Of a stretch of DNA of 64,000 nucleotides, positions 28,157 through 37,573 are shown in pieces. The stretch's first letter is position 1. Each line of letters opens with the position of its first letter. Under the pieces are notes generated by a model that saw only the letters and a program-made list of their open reading frames with translations, did not search any database and was not told where the DNA came from. Both the position numbers and the translations under genes were made by a program. This DNA is from Rahnella bonaserana (GTDB taxonomy: Bacteria > Pseudomonadota > Gammaproteobacteria > Enterobacterales > Enterobacteriaceae). The stretch covers positions 34,844 through 98,843 of the forward strand of contig NZ_JAFMOW010000051.1 of NCBI RefSeq assembly GCF_019049675.1, read 5' to 3'.

Positions 28157-31100
28157 ATGCGTATTGTGCTATGGGTTTTTTCTGTTTTTTCAATAATGGC
28201 ATTATCAAATGCTTATGCTGAGGGTGTATATGTATCCTACAGTCAAATAAAAAATAGCAATTTAACTTATACAAACAGGATTGATCTCAATGAAGAAGAG
28301 TCACGTTGGGTTGAGCATAAAAAGAATTTTATAATTGCTACATCTCCTTTTGAAATCTCAACGTTACTTTCCAAAGATTCATCTTCACGTGCTCAGGGTA
28401 TATTGGCAGATTATTTCCATCTAATGGAAACGTCACTGAAACTGAAGGTCATTATTCATGAATATCCTACGCAAGAAAAGGCAATTGCTGCATTGGAAAG
28501 TAATCAAGCCGATATGGTTCTATCATCTTTTACTGAGATGGAGTTGGAAAATGAAAAATATCTGAAATCATCGCCAATTCTGAGCAGTTCTCCAGCGCTC
28601 ATTTCCTCAAAAAAAAACACCATGCTTCCCTCTGGTAGCAATCATCATGTGAGCGTAGCCAGAGCAGGGAATAGCCCATCTGATAGTTTCATTAAAGAAC
28701 ATTTTCCGAATGCAAACATCACATCCTTCAAAAATAATTATCAGGCCATATCAGAAGTAGATAATAATGAAGCAGACTATTTTTTTGGGAATGGTTTAAT
28801 TATAGCCGCATTTATGTCTAAGTCTTTTCCAAACTCTCTAAATTTAATAAAAAACTATCGAGAGCCGGTGGCAGAAACCCACTTTATTTCTAAAAGCAAT
28901 CAACCTTTGCAAGCAAGATTGATTGAGCGTTTTATTGCGTCATTGAGCAATGATATCAGAACCCAAATTCTAAAAAACTGGATCGGTGGTGATATCTGCT
29001 TTTTCACGCAAAAAAATTGCCGTTTTACAATGGAAGAGTTGAACTGGATAAAACAAAATAAAAAATTCCCAGTACTGGTAAATCCGTATTTCCCTCCTTT
29101 TACATTACTGGATGATAATGGGACTGTCAGAGGGATAATGGGCGACATCCTCAATATTGTTCATCTGCAAACCGGGATTGATTTTGATATCATGGATGTG
29201 AGTTCTAACAAGCAACTATTTAAAGATGCAGAGATAAAAAATAATAGCCTCATCCTGGCTGCCACATTCAATGAATTCCGCAATGAGCATATTGCATTTA
29301 GTGATACAATTCTCACTTCGCCTGTGGTGTTTGTTTCAAAGTTAGATAAAAAAACTTTAAAAATAAAAGACTTAGAGCGTAAAATGAAGGTAGGTATGCC
29401 TTCACATTACGCACAGGAAGCAGAGCTGAGGAACCGTTATCCTGAGGTTCAGTGGATCACTGTCGATAATTCCAGTTCATCACTACAATCGGTTGCTGAA
29501 GGTAAGCTTGATGCAGTAGTAACTACCGAACTTACGGCTCGTTTTATGATTGAGCATTACTATTCTAATGTATTATATTATTCTATTTTACCCGATATAA
29601 GTGATGCGTCTATAAGTTTCGCTTTTCCACAGAATAACATGGCATTTAAAAGTATATTAAACAAGGTATTAAATAACATTCCGGAAAGCGAGATTTCAAG
29701 GATTACGGAAAAATGGTTGCAAACTCCTGAGATAAGAATATCCACATGGGAATTGTATAAAAAAGAAATCTATTTTCTTGTTTTTATATCATTGTCGTTG
29801 TTTATCATTGGGCTAACAGGGTGGATATTTTTACAAAAGAATATCCAAAGGAAGATAAAACACCAGCAGCATTTAGAAAATCTTCTGAAATTTAGGCAGA
29901 CATTAACAGACTCTATGCCTTTACCAGTCTATCTGGTAAGCCCGCGCGGGGAGATCCTTAGTTACAATGAATCCTTTAGGCTCTTTTTCACAGAACGCTC
30001 TAAGCGAGTAGTCCCCCATACATTAACCGATGACCAATCTCCATTACATGAAGTTTTTTTACAATTACAACATTTTATTCTCAGCAATATCAACGAAAAA
30101 ATGGTGACGCAAGAAATGGTTATACGCCAGGGTGAGGAAACGAGACAGGTTTCACATTGGATTGCCGCTTGCCAACACTTAGTTGCACAGGATGATTTTT
30201 ATATCTGCGGATGGGAGGATGTGACTGAGTCGAAAAATCTTATCGCCGAGCTGGAAGCTGAAAGAAATAAAGCGATACACGCCACTGAAGCAAAGAGTCA
30301 ATTTTTAGCCTACATGAGCCATGAAATCAGAACGCCTGTAAGTTCAGTTATAGGATTTCTTGAATTATTAACCAACCGACGCCTTACTAAATCTGAAAGT
30401 ACTGAAGCCTTGGCCCTTGCTTACACATCCGCGCGATCGCTACTTGGATTGATAGGGGATGTACTTGATATGGATAAGATTGAAAGCGGAAATTACTCAG
30501 TTGAACCCCAATGGGTTGACCTCTTTCAGTTGATTAATGAGACGACACGTTCGTTTGAAGCCGAAGCAAAAATAAAAAATATATCATTGAATTTAAAGCA
30601 TGGATTTAATGGTGAGATTGATTTATTTATTGACCCTCAGGCGTTCAGGCAAATTTACAGTAATATTTTAAGCAATGCTGTAAAATTCACAGATACTGGA
30701 AGTGTTGAAATTGTGTCAAACATCATAACTGAATCCTCAGATAAATTTCGATTAGGTATTTCAGTTTCTGATACAGGATGTGGCGTTTCTGACAGCGAGC
30801 AGGAAAAGCTGTTTAAAAAATATCAGCGGGCAGTAAATGGCACAAAAATTAGTGGTTCAGGATTGGGGCTGGTCATTTGCAAAAAGCTCATCTCCATGAT
30901 GTCAGGAAATATTATTTTTGAAAGCGTTAAGGGGCAGGGAACACACGTCGAGTTATCATTTCCCGTTGCGATCAGGCATACCCACTTTGAACCTGAAGTG
31001 GAGGACGAAGAGGGCAAAAATCCCCATCTGTTGATTAATATTTTGATTGCCGACGATCACCCTACCAATCGGATATTATTAGAACGTCAGCTTGACGAGC

Positions 31101-31744
31101 AAAACTATCATGTTGAAACCGCCGTTGATGGCAAAGATGCATTGCGCAAGGTGAAGCGCAGACATTACGACTTGCTCATTACCGATCTGCATATGCCAGG
31201 ACTGAGTGGCCTAGAACTTACCCGTGAAATCCGCAAGTTCAACAGTTCAATGGCGATTTGGGGGTTAACGGCCAGCGTACAAGCCAATGATACTCAATCC
31301 TGTCTTGAAGCCGGAATGAATAAGTGTTTGTTTAAGCCCATTAACAGAAGGTTATTACAAAAGTCCATTGAAGAGTTATCTTTCTCATTATCTCCAAGGG
31401 TTCCTAATGAATATTTTGATATATCTATAATCTTCGAAAATGCGCAAAAGGACCCTAATTTAGTCAATAAGATACTGATAACATTCCAAAGCGAAACCTT
31501 AAAGGATATTGCTGCAGCGAAATCAGCTGTTGAAACCCATGACTTGCACGCACTCCGACAAGCCACTCACAAGATTTATGGTGCCGCACAGTTGCTTAAT
31601 ATTAAACCTATTATAGACGCAGCTTTGTTTTTTGAATCCATGGCGGTATACAATTCAAAGACTGACGTTGTGATAAGTCAGTTTGATACGTTAGAAAGAG
31701 TGGTTATGAAAGTTATAAACGAAATCAGTACCCATTCTTCATAA
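28157..31744 (+). CDS. Hybrid sensor histidine kinase of the EvgS/BvgS type, first of two
   Basis: A 1,195-residue unorthodox kinase. A signal sequence (about 1-22) is followed by two periplasmic venus-flytrap (SBP_bac_3) domains at about 45-280 and 290-530, one transmembrane helix at about 535-560 (YFLVFISLSLFIIGLTGWIF), and a PAS-like domain at about 590-690. HisKA carries His722 (YMSHEIRTP), and HATPase has SNAVKFT, DTGCGVS and GSGLGLV. A receiver carries Asp1010 (LLITDLHMPG), and a C-terminal Hpt carries His1138 (THKIYGAAQLL). All four phosphorelay sites are intact. It is probably an inner-membrane sensor passing phosphate to the regulator encoded just upstream. The signal is unknown. Confidence 0.94.
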   Translation: MRIVLWVFSVFSIMALSNAYAEGVYVSYSQIKNSNLTYTNRIDLNEEESRWVEHKKNFIIATSPFEISTLLSKDSSSRAQGILADYFHLMETSLKLKVIIHEYPTQEKAIAALESNQADMVLSSFTEMELENEKYLKSSPILSSSPALISSKKNTMLPSGSNHHVSVARAGNSPSDSFIKEHFPNANITSFKNNYQAISEVDNNEADYFFGNGLIIAAFMSKSFPNSLNLIKNYREPVAETHFISKSNQPLQARLIERFIASLSNDIRTQILKNWIGGDICFFTQKNCRFTMEELNWIKQNKKFPVLVNPYFPPFTLLDDNGTVRGIMGDILNIVHLQTGIDFDIMDVSSNKQLFKDAEIKNNSLILAATFNEFRNEHIAFSDTILTSPVVFVSKLDKKTLKIKDLERKMKVGMPSHYAQEAELRNRYPEVQWITVDNSSSSLQSVAEGKLDAVVTTELTARFMIEHYYSNVLYYSILPDISDASISFAFPQNNMAFKSILNKVLNNIPESEISRITEKWLQTPEIRISTWELYKKEIYFLVFISLSLFIIGLTGWIFLQKNIQRKIKHQQHLENLLKFRQTLTDSMPLPVYLVSPRGEILSYNESFRLFFTERSKRVVPHTLTDDQSPLHEVFLQLQHFILSNINEKMVTQEMVIRQGEETRQVSHWIAACQHLVAQDDFYICGWEDVTESKNLIAELEAERNKAIHATEAKSQFLAYMSHEIRTPVSSVIGFLELLTNRRLTKSESTEALALAYTSARSLLGLIGDVLDMDKIESGNYSVEPQWVDLFQLINETTRSFEAEAKIKNISLNLKHGFNGEIDLFIDPQAFRQIYSNILSNAVKFTDTGSVEIVSNIITESSDKFRLGISVSDTGCGVSDSEQEKLFKKYQRAVNGTKISGSGLGLVICKKLISMMSGNIIFESVKGQGTHVELSFPVAIRHTHFEPEVEDEEGKNPHLLINILIADDHPTNRILLERQLDEQNYHVETAVDGKDALRKVKRRHYDLLITDLHMPGLSGLELTREIRKFNSSMAIWGLTASVQANDTQSCLEAGMNKCLFKPINRRLLQKSIEELSFSLSPRVPNEYFDISIIFENAQKDPNLVNKILITFQSETLKDIAAAKSAVETHDLHALRQATHKIYGAAQLLNIKPIIDAALFFESMAVYNSKTDVVISQFDTLERVVMKVINEISTHSS

Positions 31745-31895
31745 ATTTACCTATTGATTTGTTTCATTATTTTATGAGTCAGCCTACGCCTGTAGGTAAT
31801 CATTTCCCTGCTTGTAAATGCCCTCTGATATCTGTCTGCTTTACCTCTCTCTATTATGCGCGGCTTACCGTCGCCCTTTGCGGCGGATTGTAGTT

Positions 31896-31912
31896 TCCTC
31901 CTGGACGGAGGA
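31896..31912 (+). promoter_or_regulatory. Small hairpin upstream of the first fimbrial subunit gene
   Basis: TCCTCC, a 5-nt loop and GGAGGA form a perfect 6-bp stem 36 bp before the subunit ATG at 31948. The right arm looks like a Shine-Dalgarno sequence held in a stem, but it is too far from the ATG for direct use. It may affect mRNA stability or translation of an upstream leader. Confidence 0.4.
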
Positions 31913-31947
31913 GGCGCGTGCCTTTTACACTTAGTGAGATAAACCCC

Positions 31948-32571
31948 ATGTTGAAGAAATCCCTGTTAGCCTTCGCCCTGACCGCCGTTGCCAGCTCTGC
32001 CTTTGCCGCGCCGGTTGCTAACCTCAAAGTCACCGGTAGCATCACGCCGCCGACCTGTACGGTTAACGGCGTAGATGAAGCCGACGTGCTGTACACCTTT
32101 GATGTCTCTCCGGGTCTGTTCCCGGCGAGTGGCAACCTGACTATGGCACCGCAGTCTCAAAATATTCAGGTGGTCTGTGACGCACAGACCTATCTGGCTT
32201 TCAACGCCACCGATGAGCGCGCGGGTACCGAGCTGACCGCCGGTAACACCAACTTTGGTCTGGGTCTGTATGGCGACGACACCAAGGTCGGTTTTTACAA
32301 AGTAACCATGGAAAATGCGACGGTCAAAGCGAATGAAAGTGCCGCGGATACATCAGTCGGCGTTCTGGTTGGCAGTACTTACGCGACCAGTGGCGTTATC
32401 GATAAAACGCAGACGGTGTCCTGGGCGACTGACAAAGACACACTGGCCGCCGCTCAGGTGTTTGCCGCTGACTTCGCAGTACAGCCTACGCTCAACGCGG
32501 ACATGAAGAGCAGCGACGGCACGGCACAGCTGGACGGCCACGCGGTGCTGACGTTCGCCTTCGGTGTCTAA
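31948..32571 (+). CDS. DUF1120-type fimbrial subunit, probable major
   Basis: A secreted protein of 207 residues with a clear signal peptide (MLKKSLLAFALTAVASSAFA, cut before APVANLKV). The DUF1120 pattern is visible as GSITPPTCTVNG with the first Cys, VVCDAQTYLAFNATD with the second, GLGLYG, and the beta-rich C-terminal HAVLTFAFGV (alternating hydrophobic residues, as in donor-strand acceptor pilins). It is the first of three related subunits before usher and chaperone genes. ATG 31948 is chosen over a longer frame beginning 31918 because the signal peptide starts there. G+C is higher than in the kinase genes on either side. Confidence 0.88.
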   Translation: MLKKSLLAFALTAVASSAFAAPVANLKVTGSITPPTCTVNGVDEADVLYTFDVSPGLFPASGNLTMAPQSQNIQVVCDAQTYLAFNATDERAGTELTAGNTNFGLGLYGDDTKVGFYKVTMENATVKANESAADTSVGVLVGSTYATSGVIDKTQTVSWATDKDTLAAAQVFAADFAVQPTLNADMKSSDGTAQLDGHAVLTFAFGV

Positions 32572-32641
32572 GCCTGTCATTCTTGCGAACCTGCCTGAGA
32601 GGGCGGGTTAATTTGATAATAAACACGATGATGGAAGCAAT

Positions 32642-33370
32642 ATGAATAAGCAAACCCTTGGGATTTTAGTGGCCTCCGTGCTGGCCAGTGCATGCGTGAC
32701 GGCGGCACCGGTGGCGAATTTGAAAATCAACGGCGACATCAAGCCGCCAACCTGTACGGTCAACGGCGGTGACCAGGCGGATTTGATTTATAACCTAGGG
32801 GCGGTATCTCCCTCGGTGATTCCTCAGTCAGCGGGGTATAACGGCCTGCCTAGCATTTCTAACACGCTAACCGTAGATTGTGATGCTGCAACCTATCTGA
32901 CCTTTAAGGCGACGGATACGTATCAGAATCCTTTTATTCAGCCTCCTGGGATGAATAGCAACTTTAGGGCTCATTCGTTCAATCTAGTAGATGTGAATGC
33001 TCCCGATAAAACTATCGGTGGAATATCATACGCGTGGTCTGATGTTCAGGCGGATGGTAACGCAGCTTATCTCTCTCGGGCCAATGATGGTACTAATGAT
33101 AATGGTACGTGGGCTGGCGAACACTGGATGATAAAAGACGCTACCAACGGCTGGACTAAAACACAGCAAAAATTTGTGGATTCATCTCAGCTTGACTTAA
33201 TTTCGGCAAAAGAGTTCTCGGCATCACTAATTAATAAAACAACAATAAACTATGGTTGGAGCACTACATATATCTTATCCAAAGATGAACTTGAAAAGCA
33301 GGGTGTTGATATTTCAGATGGTATTGACTATACCGGCAATGTCATGTTGACCTTTAATTTCGGTGTTTAA
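32642..33370 (+). CDS. DUF1120-type fimbrial subunit, second
   Basis: A 242-residue paralogue of the preceding subunit: signal peptide (MNKQTLGILVASVLASACVT), then PVANLKINGDIKPPTCTVNG, DCDAATYLTFKATD and a C-terminal NVMLTFNFGV. The middle (residues about 95-180) is longer, more polar and tryptophan-containing, and not conserved between the paralogues, as might be expected for a variable or receptor-facing part. It is 70 bp downstream of the first subunit gene. Confidence 0.85.
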   Translation: MNKQTLGILVASVLASACVTAAPVANLKINGDIKPPTCTVNGGDQADLIYNLGAVSPSVIPQSAGYNGLPSISNTLTVDCDAATYLTFKATDTYQNPFIQPPGMNSNFRAHSFNLVDVNAPDKTIGGISYAWSDVQADGNAAYLSRANDGTNDNGTWAGEHWMIKDATNGWTKTQQKFVDSSQLDLISAKEFSASLINKTTINYGWSTTYILSKDELEKQGVDISDGIDYTGNVMLTFNFGV

Positions 33371-33393
33371 TAAAATTTCTTGTAATTGATTTG

Positions 33394-33424
33394 CACCACC
33401 CGGGCTAGTAAATTCTGGGTGGCT
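33394..33424 (+). terminator. Possible attenuating hairpin after the second subunit
   Basis: CCACCC at 33396-33401 and GGGTGG at 33417-33422 form a 6-bp GC stem, extendable by a G-U and a G-C pair, followed by ctttctc. It lies in the 265-bp gap between subunits two and three. A partial terminator here would keep subunit mRNA in excess over usher and chaperone mRNA. Confidence 0.5.
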
Positions 33425-33635
33425 TTCTCGCTAAATCTATTCTCGCCTTATGTTGGAATTCCCTACATGAGTAGGAAATCCCTTACCAGATTGAAATGGC
33501 ATTCTCATAGAATGTAAGTCTTATAAGAGTATTATCCCTTCAAGATAACTCGTACAAGAATAACGCTATTTGTTTCTCCGACGTGAGTCACGCGACCTTA
33601 CCCTCTGTCGCTGAGTAAAACGCAGGTCTATATGC

Positions 33636-34310
33636 ATGATTACCATTAAATTAATATGTCATTTCAGTTACCGCTGGTCTGTGCAAATTCTTTTGACTCT
33701 TTTAGTCATCGGGACATCTGCAAACGCCAAAGCGCGAAGTGTTGCTCAAATGGAGATCCCGCCCATTGAGATACAAGCCGCACCTTCTTGCGATATTCAG
33801 GCCCCGGATGGGGGAGAATATGCTTACGCACAGCTTCATGCCAGTCAGTTTCACCTGCAGCAAACCACATCGCTACCGCCGATGACAAGACGGTGGGCAG
33901 TCGTGTGTGACGCACCGACAACGCTGATTCTTCAGGTGCGGGATATCCAGAGTAACAGTGCATCAGCAGGAGACAGTACCCAATTTGGCCTGGGCATGGT
34001 CAACGGGCGAGGTTATCTGGGGCAATATCAAATCACTCTGAGCAATGCCAGTATTGATGGTAAATCCGCCAAGGTCTATGAAACCAGCGATGCGTCCGTC
34101 CCCGGGGTACCGGCCGCCAAATGGGATGTCTCAACCGAAAAATATTATGGATGGACGGAAAGTAATGGTGAAGCCAGCAATGGGAAATTATTTTTTGCTG
34201 ATATTACAGTTTCTCCTTTGTTAAATAGTTTGCAGTTTACCAATGGTCCTTTGGTTAATGGGGCTGAGCTTAATGGTCAGGCTGAGATGATTTTCTCTTT
34301 TGGTATTTGA
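33636..34310 (+). CDS. DUF1120-type fimbrial subunit, third, probable adaptor or tip
   Basis: A 224-residue protein with an N-terminal hydrophobic export signal (about 10-28) and the same subunit skeleton: IEIQAAPSCDIQAPDGG, RRWAVVCDAPTTLILQVRD, FGLGMVNGRGYLGQYQITLS and terminal QAEMIFSFGI. It is more divergent from the first two than they are from each other. It is separated from them by a 265-bp gap and placed next to the usher, suggesting a low-copy role (tip, adaptor or anchor). Confidence 0.8.
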   Translation: MITIKLICHFSYRWSVQILLTLLVIGTSANAKARSVAQMEIPPIEIQAAPSCDIQAPDGGEYAYAQLHASQFHLQQTTSLPPMTRRWAVVCDAPTTLILQVRDIQSNSASAGDSTQFGLGMVNGRGYLGQYQITLSNASIDGKSAKVYETSDASVPGVPAAKWDVSTEKYYGWTESNGEASNGKLFFADITVSPLLNSLQFTNGPLVNGAELNGQAEMIFSFGI

Positions 34311-34382
34311 TTATTCATTAGTAATTATTCTGGATGTGGCGAAAGCTAATTTCCTCCGGAAGGAATCTGGCAGGTCTTTATT

Positions 34383-36797
34383 ATGCGTTATTCTCCGCTC
34401 GTTATCGGAATTCTGATTGCCCTGTCAGGGGCGACGGCTGCGCGGTCAAGTGAAATTGACTCCGTCAACAAATCTACTGGTGTAGTTGATTTTGATCTGG
34501 ATTCCCTGAAGTCTCTGGGTTATGGCCCAGAAGTCGCTCAATTTTTCAAAAACGGCAATCAATTTTATCCCGGTCAGCATGACGTCGTGATGAATGTCAA
34601 CGGTGCTGGTAATTATTCCACCACCATTACCACGGGCGACCACGGCCAGGTCTGCGCCACACCTGAACTGCTGAAACTGTTACGTTTAAAAGCTGTACCT
34701 CAAGGGCCAGGATGTGTCGCGTTGAATACGCTGATCCCCGAGGCACGTATCACGCCCCATCCAGCCAGGTTCAGCATTGATGTTGTCGTGCCGGAAGAGG
34801 CTTTTGACGATGAATTACGTGGTAGCAACCTCACCTCAGGTGGATTTGCTCTGCTCAACAATTACCGTGTCTACGGCATGCGTATGCAAAACCGTGATTC
34901 GCAGCAGTTCTATCAGGGACAGTTTGAAACGGGGATGAACCTGCGCAACTGGGTCTTGCGAAACAACAGCAGCTTTACATCGGGTAACGACAGCTCTAAA
35001 TACGAATTCAACGAGACGACCCTAAGCCGTGCTATTGAACCCTTAAAAGCGATTCTGGAGATGGGGCAGATTAATACGCAGGGAGCCCAGTTTGGGGGCA
35101 CCCCGCTCAATGGTTTGCAGCTCTTTAGCGACGCTGCCTCACAAGATGGGGGGCGTTTGTTAGTGCCTATAACCGGACTGACACAAGCCCCCTCGACGGT
35201 CGAAGTGAGTCAGAACGGGCGTCTGCTATACCGCACCTTAGTCTCAGCCGGTCCATTTCAGTTAGATCGAATAAATGGTGTCACAAGCGGACAGCCGCTT
35301 GATGTGAGCATTTTGCAAAATGATGGCCAGACGCAACGATTCCAGGTCAATACCTCAACGCTTAACAAAAATGAAAGAGGCCCCCTCAGCTATCAGTTTG
35401 CGCTAGGAACCTATCGTGACCGAAGCAGCGGAAACGATAGCGATAAACCGCTGTTTGTCAGTGGTGAAGGGGACATCTCTGTTGGGGGGGCGCAGTTCTC
35501 AGGTGGGACCCAACTCTCTAGCCTCTATCAGGCCGCGGGTAGCCGGATCAATCTTTACTGGTCAGGGGATCGCCCTGTAACCGTCGGAGTGGGGATGACG
35601 GGAGCCAGGAGCCGGAATGAGCAAGGGTTGCAGGTAGACACGGGTTTGGGACTGGCTTTCGGATCAATCTCTCTGGGACTCACCACGCTGATGCGCAGTG
35701 CGCAATATCCAACGCTTGAGTCGTCGTTGCAACGCAGTGAGCCTAAAACTCAGACAGAAGAGGTGCAGAACTGGCAAACACAGGATACCGGTATTTCGAC
35801 CTCGACGTCCCTCTCCCTCAGTTGGGCTGATGCAGTGTGGGGACGATTTGGATATGGGCTTGGTTACAACCAGTTTTACGGCGAGAAACAGGCCACCCTG
35901 TTGCATACCCTCAGCTACGGTCGAAAATTTAGTCTTGTCACCATGAATCTCAGTTTCCAGGCCGCCAGTGACAGGGATAATCGTGTGTTCCTGAGTGCGT
36001 CAGTGCCGCTTGGACGACGCTCCTCCTTGAGCAGCCAGATGCAGCGTTATCAGGGTGAAAATAACTACACTACCACCTTTTCTCATAATCCGGATGACCT
36101 CTGGGGCTACTCTGTGGGTGCCAGTCATAATGGGGATCAAAGTCGTCTTAACGGTTCAGTACGGGCAACAACTGCTTACAGCCAGTTATCTGCCAACGGA
36201 ACGTGGGGGGATGACAGTTCCCGATCCATGATGTTTTCTGCTTCAGGCGCCACCGCGTATGCCGACGGATTATTCGCCACGTCTCCTTATGCCCTCAGCG
36301 ACACTTTTGGGATTGTGAGTGTGCCCGGACAGCCCGGCGTAAGAGTGAGTGCCATGGGCAGCGGCACAACCATCACCAATCATTTTGGCACGGCAGCGAT
36401 ACCCTCAATGCCGGTGAACAAGAAAACCACCATACAGCTTAACACGAAAGACTTGCCGCTAAATGTTCGCCTGGGAAGTACCTCCTTTGACGTCGCTGTT
36501 TCCCGGGGGACGGTCATCACACGCGAAATCAAAGCCGCCGTGGTCAAGCAACTTCTCCTCACTGTCAAGATGCTCAATGGTGAAATGGCCCCTACAGGTG
36601 CGAGCGCGCTGGATAAGCAAGGTGTGCTCGCCGGAGTGGTGATGGGTAAGGGCAATCTAATGTTAAGTAACGATCAAATTGATAAACAGCTCTTTCTTCG
36701 TATTCCCAACCAGAGTGATTGCCGTCTGAGTTTTAAAGTTCCTGAATATTTTGACCCTAACGCGCTTTACGAAGAAGCCGATGCGTATTGTAAGTAA
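34383..36797 (+). CDS. Fimbrial outer-membrane usher
   Basis: An 804-residue usher with a signal peptide (cut after about ATAARS). It has the N-terminal periplasmic domain (FDLDSLKSLGYGPEVAQFF), a 24-strand barrel region (LRNWVLRNNSSFTSGNDSSK and NGRLLYRTLVSAGPFQLDRI, the latter near the plug), and a C-terminal periplasmic domain with a late Cys pair (SDCRLSFKVPE and DAYC). It exports and polymerises chaperone-bound subunits. It ends 20 bp before the chaperone ATG. The usher-then-chaperone order differs from the common chaperone-then-usher order, but it agrees with the DUF1120 family loci in which these genes are accessory fimbriae. Confidence 0.93.
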   Translation: MRYSPLVIGILIALSGATAARSSEIDSVNKSTGVVDFDLDSLKSLGYGPEVAQFFKNGNQFYPGQHDVVMNVNGAGNYSTTITTGDHGQVCATPELLKLLRLKAVPQGPGCVALNTLIPEARITPHPARFSIDVVVPEEAFDDELRGSNLTSGGFALLNNYRVYGMRMQNRDSQQFYQGQFETGMNLRNWVLRNNSSFTSGNDSSKYEFNETTLSRAIEPLKAILEMGQINTQGAQFGGTPLNGLQLFSDAASQDGGRLLVPITGLTQAPSTVEVSQNGRLLYRTLVSAGPFQLDRINGVTSGQPLDVSILQNDGQTQRFQVNTSTLNKNERGPLSYQFALGTYRDRSSGNDSDKPLFVSGEGDISVGGAQFSGGTQLSSLYQAAGSRINLYWSGDRPVTVGVGMTGARSRNEQGLQVDTGLGLAFGSISLGLTTLMRSAQYPTLESSLQRSEPKTQTEEVQNWQTQDTGISTSTSLSLSWADAVWGRFGYGLGYNQFYGEKQATLLHTLSYGRKFSLVTMNLSFQAASDRDNRVFLSASVPLGRRSSLSSQMQRYQGENNYTTTFSHNPDDLWGYSVGASHNGDQSRLNGSVRATTAYSQLSANGTWGDDSSRSMMFSASGATAYADGLFATSPYALSDTFGIVSVPGQPGVRVSAMGSGTTITNHFGTAAIPSMPVNKKTTIQLNTKDLPLNVRLGSTSFDVAVSRGTVITREIKAAVVKQLLLTVKMLNGEMAPTGASALDKQGVLAGVVMGKGNLMLSNDQIDKQLFLRIPNQSDCRLSFKVPEYFDPNALYEEADAYCK

Positions 36798-36816
36798 ACC
36801 AACCCCTGGAGTTTTC

Positions 36817-37530
36817 ATGTTTAATCCGTTTTATGCAGTGCAACAAACTAAACGCCATGCCGGAAAAGTGATTTTTGCCCTCGCCACCCTTCTGGCTACG
36901 CCTGTTGTTCATGCCAGTTTCCAACTGGAAACAATGACCGTGATCCTCGATGCCGGCGATGGCCGTAAGGTCTTTAGTGTGAAGAACATGTCGAAGGAGC
37001 CTATCTTATTGTCCACACAGGTAGAGGACATTCCAGGCGACCAACCTATAGCTAAAGATATCTTGGTCTCTCCCCCTATCATCCGTATTGAACCTGAGGA
37101 AAGTCAGCAAATTAACTTTGTACTCAAAAAAGGTACCGCGGTCCCGCATGAATTGCTGCTCAAAGCTTCATTTCAGGGGGTAGGCGCGGCGAAACAAAAT
37201 GTCACTAAGATGCCTATACGTCAGGAAGTCGCGATGTTGGTGATCCCTGAAGGAATGGTTGAGAGTCAGAAACCTTGGGAAAACATGTCGGTCAAGCAAA
37301 CCGGTAACCAGTTGACCCTCACCAACAAGGGACAACAGGTCATTCGTATGTCGCCTAATTTCACGACATTACCGGATGGTAAAGGGAATGGGATCGGCCA
37401 GTTCTATCTTCGTTCTGGCGAGGTAAAAACTGTGAATGTGGAAGGAACTGTGAAAGCGCTAAAGCTGACGCCTTTAAGCCGATACGGTTTTCGTATGGCG
37501 AATGATGTCACGATTCCTGTGAAGCAATAA
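36817..37530 (+). CDS. Periplasmic pilus-assembly chaperone
   Basis: A PapD-like chaperone of 237 residues with ATG 36817 six bases after ctggag. The signal peptide ends about HAS at residue 34. The two immunoglobulin-like domains are marked by MTVILDAGDGRKVFSVKNMS, DILVSPPIIRIEPEESQQIN (the VSPP/P-x-x-x-x-I pattern before the F1-G1 region) and KQTGNQLTLTNKGQQVIRMS. It protects the DUF1120 subunits and delivers them to the usher. No disulfide is visible. Confidence 0.92.
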   Translation: MFNPFYAVQQTKRHAGKVIFALATLLATPVVHASFQLETMTVILDAGDGRKVFSVKNMSKEPILLSTQVEDIPGDQPIAKDILVSPPIIRIEPEESQQINFVLKKGTAVPHELLLKASFQGVGAAKQNVTKMPIRQEVAMLVIPEGMVESQKPWENMSVKQTGNQLTLTNKGQQVIRMSPNFTTLPDGKGNGIGQFYLRSGEVKTVNVEGTVKALKLTPLSRYGFRMANDVTIPVKQ

Positions 37531-37573
37531 CGGATTATCAGTTTCCACCCTATTGTTATTAGAGAGAAAAGTA

